DNA of 64,000 nt, from the NCBI GenBank assembly GCA_019096065.1, contig JAGUCH010000005.1, positions 1,736,001-1,800,000 of the forward strand, in the 5' to 3' direction. Origin of the DNA: Paracyclopina nana (taxonomy: Eukaryota > Arthropoda > Copepoda > Cyclopoida > Cyclopettidae). The stretch's first letter is position 1. The number at the start of each line of letters is the position of its first letter. The position numbers and the translations under genes are program-made. Shown here piece by piece: positions 1 through 12,795 of the stretch. The notes under the pieces are model-generated. The model saw only the letters and a list, made by a program, of their open reading frames with translations, was not told the DNA's origin and made no database searches.

Positions 1-3000
1 AAAATCCGTGTGGAAAAAACCCAGTTTCCCATTTCTACATAAGAAGGTAGCCAACTAGCTCCATATCAGCTGACTTCAAAACAAATGGCACGTGGCGGAA
101 CTTGGATTTGTTTACATTACGCGCGCAACCTCGCGCACGAATAATTAACAAAAGATTCCCTTAATTACATGCTCATATGATAATGGAGGAATGAGCAGAA
201 ATATGCAGCAAGAATACCAGCATGTTTTATGTTGTGTTTAGCCATGATTATCCTGTCTTTTAGGAACTCTTCAGCTAGTTTCCATGTTCTTCTGCTCTAT
301 TCTCTGCCTTTATAATTATCCACTAGCCCTAAAGTCACATGGATGGATTTAGTCATGCAGGAAATCGAGAAGGAATCCCTAAAGGAAACGATTATGAAGG
401 CCTCAATGGGCTCTCAATCCTTGTATCTCAGATAAAAAAAATGTGTTAGTTATGCAGTAGTTGCGCTACCACATGAAAGGCATAGTAAACACACGTATAT
501 GAAAGAAAACTCTGGAAGTGACGTTGTGGTACATACACACACTTGTATTAACTAAAGTTGATCAAAGCAGCAAACCTTACTCATTTCCTTCCAATTTCTT
601 CTGCGGTGTACTAGTTTTGCAACAAAAATACACTTTAATCACGGGCATTTATGGCTGATTCTGATATAAGCTACATAGGGATAAAGGCTAAAAATAACAA
701 GTTTACGACTTACGACTATAATTACGTAGCATGAGTTAAATTGTAAATGAATGCAAAGGTAAATTTCAAGCTGATACTGAGTGTTGACTTATGTAAGCAT
801 GAAGAACAAACATCTGAGCTTAAAAGAGATTCTCGTTTCCATGGTGGTGGAATTTGCCTTATCAGGCCAAGTGGCTCTTATCCATCAAATACATATCCAT
901 GAATACAAATCAGAGTCTGACTCCACTTTTATATTGGTAGTATTTCCTAATAAGCTTGAAATGTAGTATATAGCAGCAGATAATCACATAAAAAATGCTA
1001 GCCAAGCATGTTGCAGCATTGAAATTGAGCATGCTTTCCAATCGCCTAGCAATGTGAAAGTAGTACAACGTCATGTTTCTTGCTGATATGTAGCATAAAC
1101 AGGATCATCCCGGGAATAATCTGAAGAAAGCCACGAATACAGCTTAATACGAGTGTATTGAATACATTTTAACTTATGTATTCGGCCAGAGGCAAATGCA
1201 GGCTAAAGGAAGTGGATAACATTCAAATTATACCAAGGCACGAAATGTAGTTGAACCAGTTAGTTTTGCACCTCCTTTTGGCTTTGAAGAAACTTTATCC
1301 AATTCCACTTGATCAAAGGTTTCGAGACTCGGAGAATTGCGAGGCTCCACTTAATTTCCTTGGTCTCAAGTATTCTCACAATTGAGTTTATCAGCTATAT
1401 TATAACCACTGTAAAAGCTTTGTATTCTATACTATCGAATAGTTGCAATCATCAGATGGGAGGTATCATCGCAATAATTCAATATAGCGCCTATTGTAGT
1501 GTTCAATACCAGAAACTCGAACGTAATTTAGCAGCAAAAAATAGGAAACACAGGAAACTCATTTGCACTGGAAAATACTTCTACTTGCTAAATGAAATAT
1601 AGGTAGCAGTTTAAAAGAGAGAGGCCTTTTCTTGTTAGCTTTGTTAAAATTGGCAAAAGCCACGAACTTGAGACATTTAGCATAAATTATCCAATCCATA
1701 GTTTGCTACAGCTAGCTTCGGGATAGTTGAAATATGAGGTAGAACTTTGAATTGGCTGCAATAAAAGTAAAACTTTCTTGGCCCTCAGCCGGCGCACAGT
1801 CTATCCAGGTTATTGGATCCTATTTGCAGGGCAAGGCCGAAATTCAGGTCTGGTTGGGACCGGAGAAAGGACATTACTGTATTGACCACAACCGCACACA
1901 CACACACTTCGAAATGATGCTGAGTTTTATCTACTTTTGGAGGAGGCCTCAAAAAAGTAAGACAGACGATGAAAGATTTTGACGAGGTGAAACCTGATAC
2001 GTCCTTCCATCATCATTCCACATGAAACTTTTCCAGCGTATCATCCGAATACATCGGATACTTTTTGCGTGCAGCATTCCTATACCTTCTAGGTATGGAA
2101 GAAAATTCCGCAATGAGAATTCGGGCCGAGTGCACCTGCTAAAATTGCTCCTGCTGTTGTACTGCTGGGAGCAATTTCATGCTATTTATGCGTAGAAATA
2201 ATTGCCGCCAAAGCGTACACACAAGAGCACATTATTCATCGTCATCATCGTACAGAAGAAATGTCTTCATTTTTGAAATGCCAGAATAGTTCGCGAAGTA
2301 GCATATTACATTGTAGCAACAAAAGGGCATCTTTCAGAAGAAGAAGATGTGTGGCGTTCAATTTCGATTCGTATCTCGCAGAAGATCCGAGCTGTCTCTT
2401 CGAAACAACAATTGCTCTTGAGGAATTCTCAAAATGCTAACACTTTCACAAAAGATCAAATGCTGTTGCAAAACTCGAGCATGAAGTACTCACCTATTTT
2501 GTCACGAGCTTGTTATTTTAACGACTTTCTGGGAGTAAAATGTTTAATTGCTTGACGTGAGAGCGAACGAGGGAGAAAGCAGTAAATAAACAGTATAACG
2601 AACGCTGCAGTTCGAGAAAAACGCGCAAAATCAAACTTTACAAAAAAAAGCCATCTCTGAATTTCAAATCCATCGATTTTGGCTCAGCTGACACTTTGAA
2701 AACCTGCTCTCTACTATCTTGGTAAATCTGACACTCTATCTACATGTGTGAGTGTGTTTTGGCAAAATGCTGAAAAAAGCTGGATTTCCCTAGCTGCTTA
2801 CTAAGTTAAGGCACACGTCACATGGTTATGAAGCCTTAAAAGAGATGGCTTGAAGGACGCTACTCCAGCTTAGAATAAGAGTCCAAATTAAAAATACAAG
2901 TAGTGAAATAACTTGGCCCCCCCGCAAAAACGCCTCTAGCAAAAGGGCCCGAAAACTTGTTTTGTCTCACTAGATAACCACATTTTGCTACAGTACCAAG

Positions 3001-3783
3001 TAAAACCCAAAAAATGTCTAAACTTGTTACAAGTCGCCGTCAACTTTTTCCCATTCAACATTCCAACAACACAAAAACGCCATCTAGCTAATAAAATATT
3101 CAACACATGTTGTTTTGACAGCTCGGCCCATTCGGCCGAAAGGCCGTGCAGCCGGCGCCAGAGTCACTAGCGCCACCTGACGACGCAATTGGAGTTATTT
3201 TCTATGCAATTTAGCAATCTTGTTTTTCTCCCATAAAAAAGTTAAAGATAACAACAACCTAAGAGCTCAGTTCGCCTAAACCTTACGAAGCTTAGAAGAT
3301 TAATGCTGTGTTCATCTATAAAGGAAATTTTTTCCTTCCGTAAAATTGCGTTTTACTTAAGCCTCCTATTTTAGTACTGATCATTTTTACTCACTGTTGA
3401 TAGCTTTAAGTAAACCACTTTTCCCACTTCTTTTGGTCACATGAGTTTGAAGTGTTTTGATTAATCAGAAGTACGAAAACTTTGGCATTTCATTTAAGGC
3501 TGCCGTAAGATTTTAAGGAAACGAGGCATAGATGAACACCCCATAAGTCAAGATTATCTTTCGATGAGCACAGTGAGGCCTAGCTTAGCCATAAAACCCT
3601 CGAATATCTCTCTATGCACTCTTCCCAGTACTCGAGCTTGAGCGGCTCTTCCACTGAATATAAGCGAGGCAGCTCCGCGTGTATATCCTACACTGTATAA
3701 GCACACACAAGTCAGGTCAGCTGCTTGCTTGAGTAAGATGCACAGCGTGCCAACTCGCGTACATTAAAAAAATGCAGACTTAC
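1..3783 (-). other. Presumed first long intron of the PKC gene; no exon recognised
   Basis: The minus-strand exon ending at 3784 is followed by a good splice donor (GTAAGT), so this stretch should be intron as far as the left edge. I looked on the minus strand for the next expected segment, the second half of the C1A domain, and did not see it. The short open frames here have no family resemblance. One MITE-like element (3304-3543) lies inside. Confidence 0.55.
3304..3543. mobile_element. PIF/Harbinger-like MITE with TAA target duplication
   Basis: The 16-bp ends TGCTGTGTTCATCTAT (left) and ATAGATGAACACCCCA (right) are inverted repeats with two mismatches. Both are flanked directly by TAA (3301-3303 and 3544-3546). 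The interior (240 bp in all) is AT-rich and has no coding frame. Short inverted ends with a TWA target duplication are the signature of PIF/Harbinger-derived MITEs. Family assignment is inferred from structure alone. Confidence 0.5.
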
Positions 3784-3992
3784 CAAATGAAGTCCTTGCA
3801 GTGGCAGCAGAATGTGGGGTGCTTGAAAAATCTTGGTATGAACTTGTGGTTCTTGATCTCGTAGATGTTCTTCTTTTTGAGGGCGCCCTTACGCTGGCGG
3901 GCTACACCCCGAATGGCCTCGTCCTCGTTGTTGCCACCACCGCCTCCGTTGGCCTCGGAGGCCTTTGGGTCCTTGTTGTCGTCAGTGCCCAT
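3784..3992 (-). CDS. Conventional protein kinase C, first coding exon (gene continues left, outside window)
   Basis: The start ATG is at 3992-3990. The 69 complete codons begin [10 protein letters not shown] and run through a Gly/Asn/Glu-rich linker into [13 protein letters not shown], the autoinhibitory pseudosubstrate of classical PKCs, where Ala replaces the phosphorylated Ser. [22 protein letters not shown] follows in two parts as the start of the first C1 (diacylglycerol/phorbol-ester binding) domain, with the His and the first CxxC zinc ligands visible. The exon ends after TG of the Trp codon at a TG|GTAAGT donor, where classical PKCs continue with GFGKQG. Family knowledge: a Ser/Thr kinase activated at membranes by Ca2+, diacylglycerol and phosphatidylserine. 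The Gly-rich N-terminus is longer than in vertebrate PKC alpha. Whether it is the PKC53E or the eye-PKC type cannot be decided from this exon. The C2 and kinase exons are not in the window. Confidence 0.9.
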
Positions 3993-6900
3993 GGCTTTTT
4001 GGTGTAGCTCAACAATTTGAGGCTGCTGCTTGTGTCCTTCAAGTCCAGATCAACTTGGAGGACTACCGATGACGAGGACGAAGACGAGGAGCTGGAGGCC
4101 GCGCTCAACTGACAATCACCACCGTGCACTACTACGGAATACTAAAGGCTGTCTGAGGCGTGCGCGCGCGCAAGCGGCCGAGGATGCGCGCGCGCCTCTG
4201 AGATGGGCGCAGCAAGGCCGCAAGCGCCGCCGCGCACTCAAACGAGGACACGGTGAGGACGATCGAGGCCGGAAGACTCTTATGAGCTAGTTGTGAGCTG
4301 CTGCTGCTGCAAAAAAAGTAACCAGCTACATACATTATTGCATGGGGCTAACGCAAGCGCTCCTATGCTAATCCAAATTAATTTCGCAAGAAATTGGAAA
4401 ACAGGCTTAAGTTAAATAGGCTACGCTCAATTCTGGGAAGCTTAACTCGTTGTCAATGGAACTATTATTTCTAGGAACGCGCATTATTTGGCTTTTGAGC
4501 ATTCTTCTACTGAGCGAGCTGCAGCCTGATAAGGCGTAGTAAATTGTATACTCCCGATTTGGGGCTTTTGTCAACGTAAACGTTCTTATCAGTGCAAAGG
4601 TATGTGGACGCCGCTTCAAAGCTATTTTTAGGCGCATGGATGACTTAAACTGGTACTCCCACATTAGTATCATTGAAACAATGTCCACATCACGCTCATC
4701 TTGACATTAGGCCCCAATCGCATGGTTAGGGTAAACATTGACTCAGCTCTACTCGCGTAGACCCGGCACGCGGCAACTAACGGACAAACGCGAGCGCGCG
4801 ACTCTCAGCTCCAACGCACGCGCGACAGCTGAACCGTTGAACGTTGATCGGTCTATTTTGTGAGAAAACAATCCCATGTAATAGCGGCAAATCTAGACGA
4901 TTCATTTCCGAGCATGAACTCGCACTTGAGAAGAAGAAAAAACTTGCGGGTTGCCAAGCAGCAACAGGCCTTTTGTCTCGACCCCACACTTGCCTAACTC
5001 AAACTTTTGAAAAAGCCCAATTTTTCGGCTTATAGCGTATCACTTGGCCATTAAGAAATAAATTAATGGCTTCAGGCTTACTTCACGATTAGCTAGCTAG
5101 TATTACAAGACGAAAGCCCATTATTAAAGCCATGACTTTCTCTCTTCAGCCATTACAACTCCTATATCTACTTTGCTAGATTCATTAAAAGATACGCACG
5201 CCGCAGCGCGCACGCGAGACGTTGATTAGCCGTTGAGCGGGCGCTCGCGACAGCTGAATGAAAACAAATTAATGTAATTATCTTGGGAAACGATTTAAAT
5301 AGCGAATTCCCCACGGTGATGAAGCTAGAAATAATAAATATCGTCGTCTTACATTACACTACATTGCGTTGGAGATTTCCTCTCTTCACAGCTGATCGAG
5401 CTTTCAATGGAGGCCAAGAGGACGTTGCAGCTTCCCGAATTGCTTTCGCCAGCAAAAATTACTTCCAAACTTTTGACTTCCTCCGCACGAAAAATTCCAT
5501 TCTAATTTGAGCTCGGCTGAGTCGAGTCGAGAGCAGCTGCAGCGCGAGGAGCAACAGCTGAACTTGACACGTATGAGAGGTTGTGCGATTTTCATAGAGA
5601 AGCTTACGCTCCTTCCTAATTATTTTGCTATGATAACAGCCTATAACTTAAAAATATTTTTGAGGTTAGGGAATTTCTAACCCTTTTCCCATAAGGTTTT
5701 TTTTATCCACCAATACAAGCAATGTTATTTTATTTACATTTTTAGTTGGAAATTATCTCATTGTATTCATGCCTTACTTGAATTTTACGGTTTGTTTTCT
5801 TCTCTTCTGAAGCTTCTTTCTTTCATAAAGCTAAAGAATTTGTGTCACTCAGGATTACTACATCTCGCTGAATCCGAACTTTCTTGTTTAGAAAGCAATT
5901 TTACTGTCTGCGTTTCAACTAGATTAGGAGAAGAAGAAGAAGGCTGCTCTTCATATTAATTCCATTTGGAAAAGCTCTCAGATGCATACATGAAGGCTCG
6001 GATCAACTCTTTTTTCTGGCTTAATCAGCTAAATTTGGATAGAAGATATATGTCCTAGTATTGATTGCCTGGCACTTTAAGCTAATCATCATTAAGGTCT
6101 GCGCCATTAAAAACGACCGCGTAACTACTTCTAAGCTCCTGACTAGGCATCAATTTATTAGTAGTCTTGGACCTTTGATCAGGACTCAATTGAGAATGCT
6201 AATGCGTTAGCCTGCCAAGCGTGTGGAATTAGGCAAGACGAAGAAGAAGCCTTGTGGTCTTTGATCTACTTACCTGGCCAATGAAGGCCACTTCTCATCA
6301 TCTTCTACTCTTGAAAGGCTCGCATGAATATGAAATCCTATTTGCAACAAAAGCACTTATACATTGCACGCAGATTCGCCCTTCTTGAGCCCTAAAAGCG
6401 CCACGAAAATCACCAAAAAGTGCATTTTACTTTTCTGTTTGGAGAGTACGGGTTTTATCTTCTTCGGTCCCAAACGAGCCTAATCATAGAAGACCAACGT
6501 GGAACGTGACAATCTTGTAAGGGATCATTTGTCTCCGTTCTCTAAAGGAAGCAAAAAGAGCTTTTTCTCCTCGTCCTTCCAGTGACGTAACAAGAAATTA
6601 GAAATATGCTCTAATAGCTCACCCCGTATATGCAATTGTGCCTGAATTGTTATTGTTTTTTAACAATGCTGCCAGCTTAAATCCGGAAGCAGAATTGATA
6701 ATGCTTTAATGCATTACCGTACGCTCTAAGATTCAAGCCAGGCTAATGCAGCTGAATTATGTATTTCTAAATACGTTTGGGTTTTTGAATTTAATATGAA
6801 CTAAGGAGAGGACTCTTATGTAAGCATCTATGTATTATTTCAGTCCTTGATACTTTGCTTTTTTGTATTGTATCCAGCAGAAATGGAATAGAGGCTTTTA

Positions 6901-7379
6901 ATTGAGTGGGCTTTTATGGAGAAGGTTAATTAAAGTAGTGCTGGTATTGTCTAAATTATTTAATGGCATCATATTAACTCGTCCGAAATTCCCCTCGGTA
7001 AAAACTATAAAAAATTAGATGTCCCCAACTAACGCTCCGCTCGAATTATCCAAGATGGCAAAGCAGTGCTCTCGGCTATGAACATCTCATAAAATAGATT
7101 TATCAAAATTTGGTTAAAAAAGTTAAGCATATATTCGAGTGAGTATTTTTAGCAAAGCAAGCTTACTTAGAACGCTCATAGTAGTTTAATAAAAGGTTGC
7201 GTGAGTTTGTTTTGAAACTTCCGCTAAAACGATCGGGCCAAACTTACGCGTTTGTTAATTGTTTACGTTTCTCAGTTCAGTTTGACAACAGAATTTATCC
7301 TTCGCTGAGTGAGTGCACGTGGGTACGTCAAATTCGCGCAATTAAATAACTTTCGAAGTTTTTCTTGCATATTTGCACA
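3993..7379. other. Intergenic: 5' regions of PKC (minus) and SKP1 (plus)
   Basis: No supported gene. 4130-4290 and about 4740-5230 are rich in CpG and in alternating GC runs, unlike the AT-rich surroundings, and lie upstream of the PKC start, so they may be promoter or 5' UTR sequence. The open frames here are low-complexity or lack plausible composition. Confidence 0.5.
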
Positions 7380-8358
7380 ATGCCAACTATCAAATTGCAA
7401 AGTTCCGATGGAGAAGTGTTTCCCGTGGATGTGGACATCGCCAGGCAATCCGTGACGATCCGGACAATGCTGGAGGATCTTGGCATGGAGGAAGAAGAGG
7501 ATGAAGTCGTGCCTCTGCCAAATGTCAATGCTGCCATCCTGAAGAAGGTCATTCAATGGTCGACGTACCACAAGGATGATCCACCTCCGCCTGAAGATGA
7601 TGAGAACAAAGAAAAACGAACTGATGACATTTCGTCTTGGGACTCGGATTTCCTCAAGGTTGACCAAGGAACATTGTTTGAACTCATCCTGGCAGCCAAC
7701 TACTTGGACATCAAGGTATATACCAAAATATTGTTTTATGAATTAATTAGTCTTCTTTGATGTCGTGCTAAAACTTTTAATTTTGCTTGAAAAGTTGATG
7801 CCGTTTTATGTTTTTGGGTAATAACGGCTTTTTCGAGAGAAGAGTTATAAGATCAATTTTCCTCAACATTGCGCGGTTTTTTTTTCAAGATCCACTTTAA
7901 AGGCTCGTTTTCAATGCATTGATGGTCCTTGGGGATTGCGCATATTTTTAGCCAAATGTAACATTCCTTTAAAAAAAACACCTTGCCACGTTTTCCAAAG
8001 AAAGTTGGAGTGTTCTGGAAGTTAAGGTGAATGGCCAACTTCTCCAGAGGGAACCTCAATCTAAATCTAGATTAAAATCGAGTTATAACAGCATTTCTTG
8101 AGAAGGTTCAATTTTTGTTTTCGTGCAGCATTTAATGCTTCTTCATGAATACTTGAAAGCCTTTTAAGTGGCCTTACTTTTAATGCGGCCTTTTTACAAT
8201 TTCAGGGACTGCTTGATGTCACTTGCAAGACAGTTGCTAATATGATTAAGGGCAAAACTCCAGAAGATATTCGCAAAACATTCAACATCAAAAATGACTT
8301 TACTCCCTCTGAAGAGGAGCAAGTCCGGAAAGAAAACGAGTGGTGCGAAGAAAAGTAA
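7380..8358 (+). CDS. Skp1: SKP1, S-phase kinase-associated protein 1 (SCF ubiquitin-ligase adaptor)
   Basis: Two exons, 7380-7715 and 8206-8358, joined phase 0 (AAG|GTATAT donor, TTTCAG acceptor), give 162 residues, the usual SKP1 length. The ATG at 7380 gives the family N-terminus [14 protein letters not shown]. Residues 1-70 form the BTB/POZ-like fold that binds cullin-1. An acidic linker ([16 protein letters not shown]) follows, then the [26 protein letters not shown] helix region in two parts. Exon 2 carries the F-box-binding helices and the invariant C-terminus ENEWCEEK. Known role: bridges F-box proteins to CUL1 in SCF ubiquitin ligases, in cytoplasm and nucleus. Exon 2 is the first of two copies; an identical coding copy lies at 17728-17880. 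Satellite DNA begins 625 bp after the stop. Confidence 0.97.
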
Positions 8359-8983
8359 GAAAAAGCTTGTATCATTCTCATTTTGCTTTTCTCAAGTGAA
8401 ATCTTCATATGTCTTGAATAACAGATTCTTATTTGTACTCCTAACCTAATAATTCAGCTCGCATTCCTCGATAGCATAGCTGAAGAAGCACTTTCCTGCA
8501 TTTTCGACCATCTTTTGTTTGCTATGCTTCTCATTGGCTTTAATTAAGGCATGACATCTTGGCTGTTATTTTTTCGTACTCAAGCAGAACGAATTACTTT
8601 CTGAAAAATGCCATGAGCATTTTGACGTACTAAGTAAATTCTTTTTTTTTTTCCTGAGAAAAAGAAGTCGTGAATGCCAAGATATCTCTTTCTCGATTGC
8701 GTAACCAAAAGTAGCATTACGAGATCAGATTGGTGCAGGAAATCTGATTGTAGTACAATTTTCTAGAAAATCTCTTATAACATGGTAAATTATTACTACA
8801 CGGGCTCTCGCATTATTTTCTGTTGCTGAACAGATTCATGGGAAATTGGAAACGTGCTAATCAGTGTACTATGGACAACATCTTTATTCTCTTTTAGTAA
8901 AGGTAACTTGCTGCTTTTGAGGCAAGCCAATTTATCCTCGACACTTTTTCAGACATTTGCTGAATAAGGCCGGCTTCCTTTCA
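7801..8983 (+). repeat. Direct duplication, copy 1: SKP1 intron end, last exon and 3' flank
   Basis: This segment reappears at 17323-18468. The offset is 9522 bp at the start and at exon 2. It falls to 9485 at the end because copy 2 lacks about 37 bp near its 18100. Copy 1 is continuous with SKP1 exon 1 and stops abruptly at the satellite. The 153-bp exon is identical in both copies, while intron and flank show scattered single-base differences. Confidence 0.93.
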
Positions 8984-9501
8984 AACCACTTTGAAAAAAG
9001 TTACTTCTGGTGCAGTGTGGCAAATTCAGTTTGAAAGCTGGCTGTAGTAGCGAAATGCTAGTGGCGATGCGATTTTCAGTTGCCCACTGAAACAAAAATT
9101 TTGCAACAAAACTGAAACTCTAGTTTTCCATGGAAGCTAGTGCTGCAAGGTAACTTTTCCACAAACCACTTTGAAAAAAGTTACTTCTGGTGCAGTGTGG
9201 CAAATTCAGTTTGAAAGCTGGCTGTAGTAGCGAAATGCTAGTGGCGATGCGATTTTCAGTTGCCCACTGAAACAAAAAGTTTGCGACAAAACTGAAACTC
9301 TAGTTTTCCATGGAAGCTAGTGCTGCAAGGAAACTTTTCCACAAACCACTTTGAAAAAAGTTACTTCTGGTGCAGTGTGGCAAATTCAGTTTGAAAGCTG
9401 GCTGTAGTAGCGAAATGCTAGTGGCGATGCGATTTTCAGTTGCCCACTGAAACAAAAAGTTTGTGACAAAACTGAAACTCTAGATTTCCATGGAAGCCAG
9501 T
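8984..9501 (+). repeat. 180-bp satellite, block A (about 2.9 monomers)
   Basis: Monomers of 180 bp recur at an exact 180-base spacing; each contains AAACCACTTTGAAAAAAG and TTTTCCATGGAAGC. The last monomer carries the variants AGTTTGTGACA and TAGATTTCC before the LTR at 9502. The same variants recur before the solo LTR at 14824. Confidence 0.95.
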
Positions 9502-9748
9502 TGTACGCAATGTCGCTGCAAACGTACTAAGCCTTTGAGAGAATTGCGGATGACTATGAAGTATTGTTCAAGTTTTTAATGAAACGATGAAGTTTTCAAT
9601 AAAGACGTGTAAACGATGAATGCAAGGAAGTAACTGAGGTTTTATTCACTGAGAAACAGTATCGTTGATTGACTGAGAAAGTTGAGGTCGGGAGGGAAAA
9701 ATACAAAGAGCGGGAATATTCAAATAGAGTAGCGAGATATTCCAAACA
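9502..9748 (-). repeat. 3' LTR of the composite element
   Basis: 247 bp, TG...CA ends, near-identical to 13492-13738 and 14824-15070. Directly inside it on the minus strand is a short purine-rich stretch (AGCGGGGAA), a possible plus-strand primer. Confidence 0.9.
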
Positions 9749-10307
9749 TTCCCCGCTAAAGCACTTTGCTTTACATGAACAAATATTGAGCTTCTCCTTT
9801 TCTCTTGTCCTATTTTCGTCAGGGTTATGGGCAGTGAAGATCTTCAATGGAAGTTTTCTTCATGCGCTTGCTCGTGCGATTGTGGTGAGCGCATTCAACT
9901 CGCTTGTGCCATCGTATCCACTTGGGCTCGTTGGATTTGTGATTGTGGTGGACTTGTTCTTCCCCGCAATTACACGTCATCTTCATTGAGGTGAATGTAC
10001 GGTTTGTCTTTTGGGTGCGACGTTTTTCGTGCAAGTTTTTTGTTTTTCAGTTTGTCAGGAGTTTGTTTATTTTTGTGAGCTTAAAAGCGCGCGTAATTTT
10101 AAATCTGACAATTTGCGCTTTCATTTTTAAGTGTTCGTAATGTTTTGGAGCAATTCTAACTTCTTCCCCGCAATTACGAAGTAATTAAACCATGGAATTG
10201 CTACCTTACTGTTTATTTTATGAAGTTTAGTGTTGTGATTGGGATAGTCAAGAAATTGCGTTACCCGCGTTTCTGCTTAGTTTCTTGTTTTGTGCCAGGG
10301 TTTTGCG

Positions 10308-11149
10308 ATCAATCCTGGGGTCCATAAAGGTTACTGACAGGGGAAAGTTTGCAATTATTTTATCCCCTTTTAAGCTTGTTTTGGACCTTCTTTTATCCGT
10401 TTGAGTTACTAAAGGTCGAGCGTTTTTGTGCCTGTATGATGAGCACCCGGTTGCGCAGGGCAACCTTACGGTTTGACGCGACCTATGAATTGGATAGGGG
10501 TCTGACGAGCTAAAGAGTTTTATAGCGTCATTGTTTAACTGACCAAGTTCGCTATAAACATGAATCGCTTCCTTTACGTTTCCCATGCTCAAGTAAAGAA
10601 GCTATTGAGTTTCAACCAAAAAAGTAAGAATTCTGTCTTTAGATTGAATTCTAGCAAAAATGAGTTCATCTTGTATGATTTCAGCTTTTGACTTTAGTTG
10701 AAAGCCTTTGAATCATTTTTGCTTTAAGGAAAATTGATTGTTCAGTGGGGATTTTCCCCGCATTTTGTCAGTTTAAAAGACAAGTTTTCAACCCTTGATA
10801 GGTATGATTCGCCCCCTTGCCTGATGAATTTTCAGGGGGCATTAAAAGTTTTAGTGAAAGCAAATTTTCAGATGTTCTACTTTGCCCATTTTTAGCTTTG
10901 GCTTGTTGGGCTTTTATGACGATTTTTGCTTCAAAGATGAGATCCGGATTTGGGTCTGCTTCAAAGTTTTCCGTTTTTTGTGGAGCTGGAGTTAGCTCCG
11001 GCTCCTTCGCCATATTCACAGGTGGCTGTGGCAGTTTCAGTTTAGAGCGTTTTCAGCCATATTTGACACGAATCGAACGAGCTTGACTAGTTTTAGTTTC
11101 TTATCACAAATAAGTTTTTATTTTCGTATAGACACGAAGTTGTACTGTA
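10308..11149 (-). repeat. Internal direct duplication, copy 1 (842 bp)
   Basis: Repeated at 11771-12612 with a constant 1463-bp offset and only a few base changes. The boundaries are sharp: matching starts at ATCAATCCTGGGG and ends at TTGTACTGTA. The copy is followed at once by satellite DNA. Confidence 0.93.
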
Positions 11150-11770
11150 CTACTGGCTGTAGTAGCGAAATGCTAGTGGCGATGCGATTTTCAGTTGCCC
11201 ACTGAAACAAAAAGTTTGCGACAAAACTGAAACTCTAGTTTTCCATGGAAGCTAGTGGTAAAAGGAAACTTTTCCACAAACCACTTTCAAAAAGTTACTT
11301 CTGGTGTAGTGTGGCAAATTCAGTTTGAAAGCTGGCTTTAGTATTGAAATGCTAGTGGCGATGCGATTTTCAGTTGCCCACTGAAACAAAAATTTTGCAA
11401 CAAAACTGAAACTCTAGTTTTCCATGGAAGCAAGTGCTGCAAGGTAACTTTTCCACAAACCACTTTGAAAAAAGTTACTTCTGGTGCAGTGTGGCAAATT
11501 CAGTTTGAAAGCTGGCTGTTGTAGCGAAATGCTAGTGGCGATGCGATTTTCAGTTGCCCACTGAAACAAAAATTTTGCAACAAAACTGAAACTCTAGTTT
11601 TCCATGGAAGCTAGTGCTGCAAGGTAACTTTTCCACAAACCACTTTGAAAAAAGTTACTTCTGGTGCAGTGTGGCAAATTCAGTTTGAAAGCTGGCTGTA
11701 GTAGCGAAATGCTAGTGGCGATGCGATTTTCAGTTGCCCACTGAAACAAAAAGTTTGCGACAAAACTGAA
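11150..11770 (+). repeat. 180-bp satellite, block B, inside the LTR element
   Basis: About 3.5 monomers starting mid-unit at CTACTGGCTG and stopping mid-unit at CAAAACTGAA. One monomer has the variants CTTTCAAAAAGTTAC and GGTGTAG, otherwise seen only near the right end of block D (about 16364-16390). This block therefore derives from that part of the array. Confidence 0.93.
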
Positions 11771-12612
11771 ATCAATCCTGGGGTCCATAAAGGTTACTGA
11801 CAGGGGAAAGTTTGCAATTATTTTATCCCCTTTTAAGCTTGTTTTGGACCTTCTTTTATCCGTTTGAGTTACTAAAGGTCGAGCGTTTTTGTGCCTGTAT
11901 GATGAGCACCCGGTTGCGCAGGGCAACCTTACGGTTTGACGCGACCTATGAATTGGATAGGGGTCTGACGAGCTAAAGAGTTTTATAGCGTCATTGTTTA
12001 ACTGACCAAGTTCGCTATAAACATGAATCGCTTCCTTTACGTTTCCCATGCTCAAGTAAAGAAGCTATTGAGTTTCAACCAAAAAAATAAGAATTCTGTC
12101 TTTAGATTGAATTCTAGCAAAAATGAGTTCATCTTGTATGATTTCAGCTTTTGACTTTAGTTGAAAGCCTTTGAATCATTTTTGCTTTAAGGAAAATTGA
12201 TTGTTCAGTGGGGATTTTCCCCACATTTTGTCAGTTTAAAAGACAAGTTTTCAACCCTTGATAGGTATGATTCGCCCCCTTGCCTGATGAATTTTCAGGG
12301 GGCATTAAAAGTTTTAGTGAAAGCAAATTTTCAGATGTTCTACTTTGCCCATTTTTAGCTTTGGCTTGTTGGGCTTTTATGACGATTTTTGCTTCAAAGA
12401 TGAGATCCGGATTTGGGTCTGCTTCAAAGTTTTCCGTTTTTTGTGGAGCTGGAGTTAGCTCCGGCTCCTTCGCCATATTCACAGGTGGCTGTGGCAGTTT
12501 CAGTTTAGAGCGTTTTCAGCCATATTTGACACGAATCGAACGAGCTTGACTAGTTTTAGTTTCTTATCACAAATAAGTTTTTATTTTCGTATAGACACAA
12601 AGTTGTACTGTA
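11771..12612 (-). repeat. Internal direct duplication, copy 2 (842 bp)
   Basis: Partner of 10308-11149. After 12612 the sequence continues into the 5' internal part of the element, which copy 1 lacks. Confidence 0.93.
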
Positions 12613-12795
12613 AATAGGAAGTTTTGAGTGACAAGTAGTCAGGATAGAGTTTTGAAAGATGTTTTACAGGTTTTTTGACGATCCTTTTGAGGTTTTGCGA
12701 ATCGTCTGGGTTGGGTTCACTGAAAGAAGAAGAAGTTTTTATAGGAAAGATGGGTTTAGAAAGGAAGTTTTGGAGGTTTTTGAGCTTCTTTTGCT

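Noticed and set aside
3801..4290. Plus-strand frames opposite the PKC exon and its 5' region
   Set aside because: The first is antisense to the C1/pseudosubstrate exon. The others are products of CpG-rich, arginine-biased sequence.
7853..8059. Minus-strand frame in the SKP1 intron, repeated at 17375-17581
   Set aside because: It lies antisense in an intron and is repeated only as part of the duplicated segment; low-complexity composition.
10248..12055. Duplicated small genes on the minus strand inside the LTR element
   Set aside because: The two copies exist only because 842 bp were duplicated. The frames lack domain features, and the second runs into satellite sequence.
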